DNA of 9,353 bases from Betaproteobacteria bacterium (GTDB taxonomy: Bacteria > Pseudomonadota > Gammaproteobacteria > Burkholderiales > Thiobacillaceae): positions 1 to 9,353 of the forward strand of contig JAIFLB010000086.1 of NCBI GenBank assembly GCA_020049245.1, in the 5' to 3' direction. Under the pieces are notes generated by a model. The model searched no databases. It saw nothing but the letters and a program-made list of their open reading frames with translations, and was not told the DNA's origin. Every line of letters begins with the position of its first letter. Within the stretch, counting starts at the first letter, position 1. A program made the position numbers and the translations under genes. Below, in pieces: positions 1 through 5,732 of the stretch.

Positions 1-283
1 CCATGACGCGTTTGCCAATGTTCAGGATGATCACCACGGTGAACTGGTCATACGTCTCACTGCCCAGATTGAACTTGATGCGCAGATCGACTATCGGGAC
101 GATGACCCCGCGCAGGTTAATGACACCCTTGATGAACGGTGGCGCATTGGCAATCTTGGTGACCGCGTCGTAGCCCCTGATTTCCTGTACTTTCAGGATG
201 TCGATGCCATATTCCTCGGCACCCAGGGTAAAGGTGAGATATTCACCTGAAGCGGTAATGCCCGCGCTTTCTTGGGAATCCAT
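1..283 (-). CDS. cheW: Chemotaxis coupling protein CheW (partial, C-terminus beyond window edge)
   Basis: CheW is the cytoplasmic adaptor that links chemoreceptors to the kinase CheA in the signalling array. The first 94 residues are visible; the rest lies left of base 1. The reading frame starts at the ATG at 283, preceded at 5 nt by a strong AGAGGAG ribosome binding site (289-295). The visible part has the CheW SH3-like fold signature: EYLTFTLGAEEYGIDILKVQEI at the start, then the conserved segment around residues 49-70 containing PPFIKGVINLRG and IVPIVDLR. It lies 54 nt downstream of the cheA stop in the same orientation, so it is almost certainly in the same operon. Identity is secure; whether the missing C-terminus is intact cannot be seen. 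Confidence 0.95.
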   Translation of the reverse strand, partial: MDSQESAGITASGEYLTFTLGAEEYGIDILKVQEIRGYDAVTKIANAPPFIKGVINLRGVIVPIVDLRIKFNLGSETYDQFTVVIILNIGKRVM

Positions 284-337
284 GATTACTCCTCTGGAGG
301 CGATACAGGTTGGCAGCTCAATCGCCAATCCGATTGA

Positions 338-2734
338 TCACGCGGCCATGCGCCGCCGGGTATGGGACAGCCCCATGCGGGTCACCGCCGTGACATCGAT
401 GATCATCGCCACCCGGCCATCGCCCATGATGGTGGCGCCGGACAGGCCGGGCACCTTGCGATAGTTGGCTTCCAGGCTCTTGATCACCACCTGTTGCTGG
501 CCGAGCAACTCGTCTACAAAAAGAGCGGCCTTGCCCTCTTCCGCTTCCACCACCACCAACAACCCCTTGGTGATATCAGTCTCGCCATCCAGGCCGAAGG
601 CTTCGGCAAGGGAAATCAGCGGCAGGTATTCACCCCGGATATGCACCATCCGGCTGTCGCCAGCCAAGGTGCGAATATCTTCCAGCCGTGGTTGCAGCGA
701 CTCGATGACGGTGGTGATCGGCACGATGAAGGTTTCCCCGCCGACGCCGACCGACATGCCATCCAGGATCGCCAGCGTCAGCGGCAGTCGAATCACCGTG
801 CGGGTGCCAAAACCAGGCGACGATTCGAGTTCGACGCGGCCGCCGAGTCCTTCGATATTGCGCTTCACCACATCCATGCCGACGCCTCGGCCGGAAACGT
901 CGGTGACCACATCGGCAGTGGAGAAACCGGGCGCGAAGATCAGTTGCCAGACGTCGTAATCCGAAATGCCGTCGCTTACCGGCAAACCTTTTTCTTTGGC
1001 TTTTTCCAGAATGCGGGCACGGTTGAGGCCGCCGCCATCGTCCATCACTTCGATCACCACATTGCCGCCCTGATGGCTGGCTTTCAGGGTCAAGGTGCCT
1101 TTCGGATTCTTGCCAGCGGCGATGCGTTTGTCCGGCGTCTCGATGCCGTGATCGAGGCTGTTGCGCACCAGATGCGTCAATGGATCGGTGATCTTCTCGA
1201 TCAGCCCTTTGTCGAGTTCGGTGTTATCACCAATGGTCTTCATCTCGACCTGCTTGTTCAGCTTGCCGGCCAGATCGCGCACGACTCGCGGGAAACGCGA
1301 GAACACCATGCTCATCGGCAACATGCGAATGGACATCACCGATTCCTGCATGTCGCGCGTATTGCGCGACAGCAGATCAATGCCGGAGAGAATTTTTTCC
1401 GCCAGCGCCGGGTCCAGATTGCTTGCGGCTTCCGCCAACATGGCCTGGGTGATGACCAATTCGCCGACCAGGTTGATCAACTGGTCAACCTTTTCGACCG
1501 CGACCCGGATGCTGGTATCGGTGTTGGCGGCGGTGACGGTCTTGTCATTGTCGCGGCGACCGGATTTCGCGGTTTCAATGCTCGGGTCATCGGACAGACG
1601 ACGACCGACAGTGCTCTGGCTCGGTTTCGTGGCTGGCTTGGCTGAACTGGCTACCGCGCCGGCAGCCTCGGCGGACATAACGGCGGGTTGACTGGAAAAG
1701 GGGGGCGGCGCGCTATTCCGGAGAATTCTCTCTGCGCCGGGTGCATCGTCGAACAAACCGAGCCCGCCCGGCGCATTGACGTAGATGCCATAGCCAATGC
1801 CTTCGATGGCGGCGGGACTATCGCCGGGGGCGACTTGCGCCAACACATTGACGGGCGAATCGGATGCAGCGGTTGAATCTGGCGCGCCTGGTGCATCGTC
1901 AAACAGACCAAAACCCTCGTCGTCGGCAACGCTGACCGGTACGACAAACGGTGACGGATCCGGCAGATCATCGAAAAATCCATAGCCGATCTCAACCGAA
2001 TCTTCGGCGGGCGCCTCCGGCAGATCATCGAAGAAGCCGTAGGCCTCTTCTTCAACCTCAGGCTGGATCAGGATGTTTTCCGGCGCGCAGTAAAACGCCA
2101 GCGCATCCTTCAATTCACTATCGTCGGCCTGCGTCGTGAGCACCACAATCAAGTGGCCGTCGATGCCATCCGGCCGCTGCTTGATTTCCAGCGCGGCGAT
2201 GTCACGCAGTCCTTCAAACAGGTTTTCCACCGACTCGGCGACCCGACTTTGATTGGCGGGCAGTTCACAACTCAAACGAATCTTGCGTACCGGCCCGGAC
2301 ACCGCGCTTTCCAACGGCATCTCAGGTTCTTGCAATGCCGCCGCCTCGCCGACAGCCAGCTGATTCAGGCGTGCGCATACGCTAGTAATGACCTCGGCAT
2401 CTGCCTGCGGCCCACCCTGATGGTGTTCGAGTTGCGCGCGCAGAATGTCGCCAGCCTCAAGAAACGCATCCACCATCTCGGCCTGGAGCGGAATTTCTTC
2501 CTTGCGCAAACGGTCCAGCAGCGATTCCAGCACATGCGTGACGCTGGTCATGTCGGTAAAGCCGAAGGTGCCGCTCCCTCCCTTGATCGAGTGAGCCGCG
2601 CGAAAAATGGCGTTGAGATCCTCCAGCGAAGGATCATTCACATCCAGATTGAGAAGCAGGTTCTCCATACTCGCCAAGTGCTCCGAGGTTTCCTCGAAGA
2701 ACACCTGGTAGAACTGGCTCATGTCGATGCTCAT
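338..2734 (-). CDS. cheA: Chemotaxis sensor histidine kinase CheA
   Basis: CheA autophosphorylates on histidine in response to receptor state and passes the phosphate to CheY. The protein is 798 residues. Domains in order: P1 HPt with phospho-acceptor His48 in RAAHSIKGGSGTFGF; a small alpha/beta domain at about 150-225 (P2-like, probably response-regulator binding); a long linker at about 226-405; P3 dimerisation helices at about 408-475; P4 ATPase at about 480-650 with the N box HLVRNSLDHGIE (521-532), G1 DDGGGL (565-570), F box IFAPGFST (599-606) and G2 GRGVGMD (615-621); and the CheW-like P5 at about 655-790. All catalytic motifs are intact. The linker carries five copies of an aromatic-acidic motif of the GYGFFDDLP type. 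The start chosen is the ATG at 2734 (MSIDMSQFYQ); an in-frame ATG at 2722 is an alternative, and the ribosome binding site is weak. The gene lies 85 nt after cheY. Confidence 0.97.
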   Translation of the reverse strand: MSIDMSQFYQVFFEETSEHLASMENLLLNLDVNDPSLEDLNAIFRAAHSIKGGSGTFGFTDMTSVTHVLESLLDRLRKEEIPLQAEMVDAFLEAGDILRAQLEHHQGGPQADAEVITSVCARLNQLAVGEAAALQEPEMPLESAVSGPVRKIRLSCELPANQSRVAESVENLFEGLRDIAALEIKQRPDGIDGHLIVVLTTQADDSELKDALAFYCAPENILIQPEVEEEAYGFFDDLPEAPAEDSVEIGYGFFDDLPDPSPFVVPVSVADDEGFGLFDDAPGAPDSTAASDSPVNVLAQVAPGDSPAAIEGIGYGIYVNAPGGLGLFDDAPGAERILRNSAPPPFSSQPAVMSAEAAGAVASSAKPATKPSQSTVGRRLSDDPSIETAKSGRRDNDKTVTAANTDTSIRVAVEKVDQLINLVGELVITQAMLAEAASNLDPALAEKILSGIDLLSRNTRDMQESVMSIRMLPMSMVFSRFPRVVRDLAGKLNKQVEMKTIGDNTELDKGLIEKITDPLTHLVRNSLDHGIETPDKRIAAGKNPKGTLTLKASHQGGNVVIEVMDDGGGLNRARILEKAKEKGLPVSDGISDYDVWQLIFAPGFSTADVVTDVSGRGVGMDVVKRNIEGLGGRVELESSPGFGTRTVIRLPLTLAILDGMSVGVGGETFIVPITTVIESLQPRLEDIRTLAGDSRMVHIRGEYLPLISLAEAFGLDGETDITKGLLVVVEAEEGKAALFVDELLGQQQVVIKSLEANYRKVPGLSGATIMGDGRVAMIIDVTAVTRMGLSHTRRRMAA
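1733..2044 (-). repeat. Five degenerate aromatic-acidic peptide repeats in the CheA linker
   Basis: Within CheA, residues 231-334 hold AYGFFDDLPEAP (231), GYGFFDDLPDPSP (250), GFGLFDDAPGAP (274), a degenerate GYGIYVNAPGG (314) and GLGLFDDAPGA (324). The motif is roughly G-[YFL]-G-[FLI]-F-D-D-[LA]-P, separated by Ala/Ser/Pro-rich disordered sequence. The regular motif in an otherwise low-complexity linker suggests short linear binding motifs rather than random expansion. What they bind is not known from the sequence. Confidence 0.85.
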
Positions 2735-2819
2735 GGCGATACCCGCAGGCTAATGGATACTGATGAGTGGAGGGTGTGGCTGAATCCGGATGCGCTTGCA
2801 ACCGGCACCTGAACATGAA

Positions 2820-3185
2820 TCAGCCGATAACCTTTTTCACGACTTCGAGCAGTTTTTGAGGATCGAACGGCTTTACCAGCCAGCCTGTGGCCCCCGCCGC
2901 CTTGCCGGCCGCTTTCATTGCATCGCTGGACTCGGTGGTCAGCATCAGAATGGGTTTGCTGCGGTAATCCGGTAATCCCCGCAACGATTTGATCAGCGTC
3001 AGGCCATCCATCTTCGGCATGTTCTGGTCCGTCAACACCAGATCAGCCACCTTGCCTTTCGCTTTGTTAAGGCCATCTTCGCCATCCACCGCTTCAATCA
3101 CGTCGTAGCCCGCACTTTTCAGGGTGAAGGCAACCATCTGACGGATGGAGGCCGAGTCATCGACGGTCAATACAGTTTTTCCCAT
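2820..3185 (-). CDS. cheY: Chemotaxis response regulator CheY
   Basis: This is a single-domain receiver of 121 residues. It carries the phosphate from CheA to the flagellar motor switch. The acidic pocket is Asp9 and Asp10, the phospho-acceptor is Asp53 in LTDQNMPKMDG, the switch threonine is Thr83 in MLTTES, and the conserved lysine is Lys105 in GWLVKPF. A tryptophan (Trp102) sits where enteric CheY has the switch tyrosine Tyr106. There is no output domain. The ATG at 3185 follows an AAGAGGAAG ribosome binding site at good spacing, and the gene begins 17 nt after the receptor stop, so the two are probably co-transcribed. Its place between a receptor and cheA supports a CheY role over a stand-alone regulator of another system. 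Confidence 0.95.
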   Translation of the reverse strand: MGKTVLTVDDSASIRQMVAFTLKSAGYDVIEAVDGEDGLNKAKGKVADLVLTDQNMPKMDGLTLIKSLRGLPDYRSKPILMLTTESSDAMKAAGKAAGATGWLVKPFDPQKLLEVVKKVIG

Positions 3186-3202
3186 AGCGCTTCCTCTTTT
3201 TC

Positions 3203-4387
3203 TCAGAACAATTCGATATCGCCCGAACTCATGCTTTCCTGCTTGACCGGATGGTTTCGATTCGAGTCCACAGTCACCTTTGCCCGCATTGCATCGCGCG
3301 CCTGCGACAAACCGCTGCCCAGATCCGGGCTTTTATCAATTTGATTCGCAATGACTTCAACCAATTGCGCCACGTTGTTGATGCGGCTCTGGGCGTGATC
3401 AATCAACTGGCTGCTCATATCCTGGAATTGCAACGCGGTGACCGCGGCATTGACTTCCACCGAAACCTGGCCCGCATGTTGGTTAATCTGATTCGCCAGA
3501 TCGGCCATGTCATGGTTGATCTGGCCGATCCGGGTCATGGTGCTCTGCACGCGCTGTTTCGATTGCAGCGCAAAGTTCATGTCCAGCGAGGCGACCTCGT
3601 AGATTGAATCATGCGCAACCAGCATCGAAGTGTGAACGCCCTCCATGTGAGTACGTATCTGCTGCGAGAAATGATTGGTCCGTTGCGACAACGCGCGAAC
3701 TTCGTCTGCGACCACCGCAAAACCCCGCCCCGCCTCACCGGCGCGAGCCGCTTCGATGGCGGCATTCAGCGCCAGAAGATTGGTCTGCTTCGAAATCGAT
3801 TCGATCTCGCCCAGGATGTTGATGATGGTATTCACCTCTTTGTCGATCAAATCCATGGTTTCCACCAGACTCATCGCAATCTTGCTGGTGTTCACCGTGT
3901 TATCGACGAATGCTTCCATCGTTTTTGAGGTGTTGAGCACGAACTCGGAAAAACTGACGCGTTCTTCGCCTTGCTCCTGCGAGGTCATGTTCGCAACGAT
4001 GGCGAGCGCCAGATCGCGCTGCGACTGGATGTGAAGATTCATTTCACCAAATCGCTGCACCAACTCCTGAATCGCATGGCTGAGTAAATCTTTCACCCGC
4101 TCCAGATCTGCGTTACTGGATTGGAACTGGGCCCTTTCTTCCTGCGCAAAATCTTTCATCAACAAGCCGAGCGCACTCCGTAACGGCGCCTCGCCAACTT
4201 GATGTGAATCCGCTTTTGCCTGGCCATCGCCGGCGCCTGAACCAAACACCACCACAATAATTGCCGCCACGGCGACCGCGAGCACCCGCCAGACAGGATC
4301 GGCAAACCATACGACCACCGCCACCACTAGGGCAACGATGATGACAAATGCAGCAAATTTCTTCGTGCTCAAGCTTTTCCCCGACAT
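3203..4387 (-). CDS. Short membrane-anchored chemoreceptor (MCP-like) with a CheZ-like C-terminal motif
   Basis: This chemoreceptor-like protein of 394 residues belongs in the CheA/CheW array. Two hydrophobic helices (about 12-28 and 34-50) with only about five residues between them form a membrane hairpin, so there is no periplasmic ligand-binding domain, and no HAMP is recognisable. A long helix leads to the kinase-control hairpin tip at about 194-237, with SKQTNLLALNAAIEAARAGE and RGFAVVADEVRALSQRT. The returning helix holds ALQFQDMSSQL at 318-328, which contains the DxxxQ spacing (Asp323, Gln327) of the CheZ phosphatase site; the tail ends GDIELF. The ATG at 4387 is preferred over an in-frame TTG at 4408 because the sigma-28 promoter would begin transcription at about that TTG. 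No good ribosome binding site is seen. It is the first gene of the operon. Receptor identity is firm; any phosphatase role is inference. Confidence 0.88.
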   Translation of the reverse strand: MSGKSLSTKKFAAFVIIVALVVAVVVWFADPVWRVLAVAVAAIIVVVFGSGAGDGQAKADSHQVGEAPLRSALGLLMKDFAQEERAQFQSSNADLERVKDLLSHAIQELVQRFGEMNLHIQSQRDLALAIVANMTSQEQGEERVSFSEFVLNTSKTMEAFVDNTVNTSKIAMSLVETMDLIDKEVNTIINILGEIESISKQTNLLALNAAIEAARAGEAGRGFAVVADEVRALSQRTNHFSQQIRTHMEGVHTSMLVAHDSIYEVASLDMNFALQSKQRVQSTMTRIGQINHDMADLANQINQHAGQVSVEVNAAVTALQFQDMSSQLIDHAQSRINNVAQLVEVIANQIDKSPDLGSGLSQARDAMRAKVTVDSNRNHPVKQESMSSGDIELF

Positions 4388-4413
4388 CAATGGCTGGTGA
4401 AAGTACAACGCCG

Positions 4414-4440
4414 ATAACGGCTGGCAGGGCTGAAACTTTA
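4414..4440 (-). promoter_or_regulatory. Sigma-28 (FliA) promoter of the chemotaxis operon
   Basis: Read on the minus strand, TAAAGTTT (4440-4433) is followed after exactly 11 bases by GCCGTTAT (4421-4414). The flagellar sigma-28 consensus is TAAAGTTT-N11-GCCGATAA, so the -35 box matches fully and the -10 box at 6 of 8 positions with ideal spacing. It lies about 27 nt upstream of the receptor ATG and just downstream of the grxD terminator. It would transcribe the receptor, cheY, cheA and cheW. Confidence 0.85.
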
Positions 4441-4458
4441 GCCCGCGCTGAACGAAAA

Positions 4459-4490
4459 AAAGCCGGCGGGTGGTTAAACCCGCCGGCTTT
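4459..4490 (-). terminator. Rho-independent terminator after the glutaredoxin gene
   Basis: A perfect 13-bp stem (arms 4459-4471 and 4478-4490) with a 6-nt loop is followed on the minus strand by a run of T residues (the A run at 4455-4461, partly within the stem). On the plus strand only three T residues follow, so it acts on minus-strand transcripts. It lies 23 nt after the glutaredoxin stop and separates that gene from the chemotaxis operon. Confidence 0.93.
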
Positions 4491-4513
4491 GAGCGTCAGA
4501 AAGTGAAATCAGA

Positions 4514-4768
4514 TCAGGCGGCAACTCCAGCCAGCATCTTCTGCAATTCGCCAGACTGGTAAAGATCACGGGTGATATCTGCGCCACCGATGAACTGACC
4601 ATTGATAACCAGCAGATTCACCGAAAACAGATCGGCGACCCCACAAGCGCGCAAGATGTTAGCGGTATTGGCCGAATAGCCACACTGCGGAAATTGCGGC
4701 GTGCCTTTCATATACAGCACAACCGGATGAGTGGTGACTTGTTCGTGGATGAGTTTCTGAATGTCCAT
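4514..4768 (-). CDS. grxD: Monothiol glutaredoxin, Grx4/GrxD type, internally shortened
   Basis: Proteins of this family bind glutathione-ligated [2Fe-2S] clusters through a CGFS site and act in iron-sulfur delivery and iron sensing in the cytoplasm. This one is 84 residues; the family is usually 100-115. The N-terminal half is typical: PVVLYMKGTPQFPQCGYS with Lys21 and active-site Cys29 (CGYS instead of CGFS). After FSVNLL (48-53) the sequence jumps to VINGQFIGGADI, skipping about 21 residues that in E. coli GrxD run from after VDIL to PQL. The missing part holds a helix and the W-P-T-[FI]-P-Q cis-proline strand that helps bind glutathione. The frame is kept, and a CTG-CTG repeat lies at the join. 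GGADI replaces the usual GGCDI. The ATG at 4768 has an AAGAGGT ribosome binding site, and there is a strong promoter upstream. The family is certain; activity is doubtful. Confidence 0.88.
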   Translation of the reverse strand: MDIQKLIHEQVTTHPVVLYMKGTPQFPQCGYSANTANILRACGVADLFSVNLLVINGQFIGGADITRDLYQSGELQKMLAGVAA

Positions 4769-4801
4769 GCTGACCTCTTAAGTTGACTAAATCTGTCGGG
4801 A

Positions 4802-4829
4802 ATTATAAGGGCTTCGGACGCAACGTCAA
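4802..4829 (-). promoter_or_regulatory. Sigma-70 promoter of the glutaredoxin gene
   Basis: On the minus strand TTGACG (4829-4824) and TATAAT (4807-4802) are separated by 16 bases. The -10 box is a perfect match and the -35 box matches 5 of 6. The -10 lies 33 nt upstream of the glutaredoxin ATG, giving a leader of roughly 25-30 nt. Such a strong promoter suggests the gene is expressed despite its internal deletion. Confidence 0.85.
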
Positions 4830-4845
4830 GATCACACCCGACTGT

Positions 4846-4881
4846 CACGCTCAACGTCGCGCTCAACTTCACGTTCAAGGC
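4846..4881. repeat. Degenerate 12-bp tandem triplication at the yidD 3' end
   Basis: Three successive 12-mers, CACGCTCAACGT, CGCGCTCAACTT and CACGTTCAAGGC, share a C-GCTCAAC-like core. The third copy overlaps the last codons and stop of yidD. The first two lie between yidD and the glutaredoxin promoter. The similarity is imperfect and may be incidental. Confidence 0.5.
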
Positions 4882-5093
4882 ACCGGATCGTGGCCGCCAG
4901 GATGCCAGGGATGGCAACGTGAAATCCGCCGGATCGCCAGCCAGCTGCCCTTGATGGCGCCATGCTTTTCCACTGCCTCGCGGGCGAAATGCGAACAGGT
5001 TGGCGTGAAACGGCATTGATTGCCCATGTAGGGCGACAAAACCAGTTGGTAAAAGCGGATCAAGCCGATCAACAGATGCTGCAAGGGGTTCAT
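4875..5093 (-). CDS. yidD: Membrane protein insertion efficiency factor YidD
   Basis: YidD is a small inner-membrane-associated protein that assists YidC/Sec-dependent insertion of membrane proteins. At 72 residues it is of normal length. It shows the family pattern: an N-terminal amphipathic segment LIGLIRFYQLVLSPYMG, then CRFTPTCSHFA (Cys27, Cys33), GAIKGSWLAIRRISRCHPWHPGG (Cys60) and the C-terminal DPVP. Serine is often found where Thr32 stands. In most bacteria yidD lies between rnpA and yidC near the replication origin; here it follows mobA by 21 nt, and no rnpA, rpmH or yidC is in the window. The ATG at 5093 has only a weak ribosome binding site, so translation may depend on coupling to mobA. 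Confidence 0.95.
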   Translation of the reverse strand: MNPLQHLLIGLIRFYQLVLSPYMGNQCRFTPTCSHFAREAVEKHGAIKGSWLAIRRISRCHPWHPGGHDPVP

Positions 5094-5114
5094 TAAATAC
5101 TTTCAGTCCAGAAC

Positions 5115-5732
5115 TCAACGTGCATAGCGGGGCGCAATGCGTTCCGCTTTTTTCAGATCATCCGGCGTATTGAGGTTTAGAAAGGCATACGGATCGTCGC
5201 CAAAGTAAATCGTTTCACTCGCGTGCCTGGCTTGCCATGCTTGCACCTGGCGACCACCTGCGCGGACGAACTCAGCCAAATCCGGGATGAGGTCGCGATG
5301 CACCAGCATGACCGCGAATTGGGTGCCGGTTTCGTCGGCGGCGCGGGCCAGGCGAACATCGCTGGCGATGGCGTGGTCATGTAACTGCATGACCAGATCG
5401 AGCGGCAGGAAAGGGGTATCACAAGGCACGCTGAGCAACCATTCCTGCTGGGCAGTGCGGGCGGCTGAAAGCAGACCCGCCAGCGGACCGGGATAGTCAG
5501 GCAGATAGTCCGGCACGACGGTATGCCCGATTGCCGCATAGCGTGTCAGGTTACGGTTTGCATTGATCAAAATCTCGGCCGCATGGCCAGTCAGCCGTTC
5601 CGCCACCCAAGCCGCAAGCGGCCGCCGGGCCAGCTCGATCAAACCCTTGTCTTCACCACTGAAACGGCGCGCCAGGCCACCAGCCAGGATGACTGCGCTG
5701 ACTGGCCGAGCTTCAGAGTTGGCCAGATTCAT
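5115..5732 (-). CDS. mobA: Molybdenum cofactor guanylyltransferase MobA
   Basis: MobA transfers GMP from GTP to molybdopterin-Mo, making the bis-MGD cofactor used by DMSO-reductase-family enzymes such as nitrate reductase and formate dehydrogenase. The protein has 205 residues, close to the usual 190-210. The nucleotide-binding signature is at residues 16-31: LAGGLARRFSGEDKGL, with Lys29; the conserved second Gly of the usual GG is replaced by Ser-Gly (Ser25, Gly26). Further family motifs are PGPLAG (81-86), VPCDTPFLP (102-110) with metal-binding Asp105, and a C-terminal FLNLNTPDDL. The ATG at 5732 (MNLANS) is chosen over an upstream in-frame start at 5798, since the extension is not family-like. 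It overlaps the 3' end of the preceding glycosyltransferase gene by 20 nt, and with a weak ribosome binding site is probably translationally coupled. No molybdoenzyme gene is nearby. Confidence 0.95.
   Translation of the reverse strand: MNLANSEARPVSAVILAGGLARRFSGEDKGLIELARRPLAAWVAERLTGHAAEILINANRNLTRYAAIGHTVVPDYLPDYPGPLAGLLSAARTAQQEWLLSVPCDTPFLPLDLVMQLHDHAIASDVRLARAADETGTQFAVMLVHRDLIPDLAEFVRAGGRQVQAWQARHASETIYFGDDPYAFLNLNTPDDLKKAERIAPRYAR

Noticed and set aside
362..1645. A 427-codon open frame on the plus strand opposite cheA
   Set aside because: It is antisense to clearly conserved CheA domains. Its translation is rich in His, Gln and Arg with no domain, as expected from the codon use of the opposite strand.
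4708..5118. A 136-codon minus-strand frame overlapping yidD
   Set aside because: It overlaps yidD in another frame and runs through the grxD promoter; yidD is the well-conserved product.
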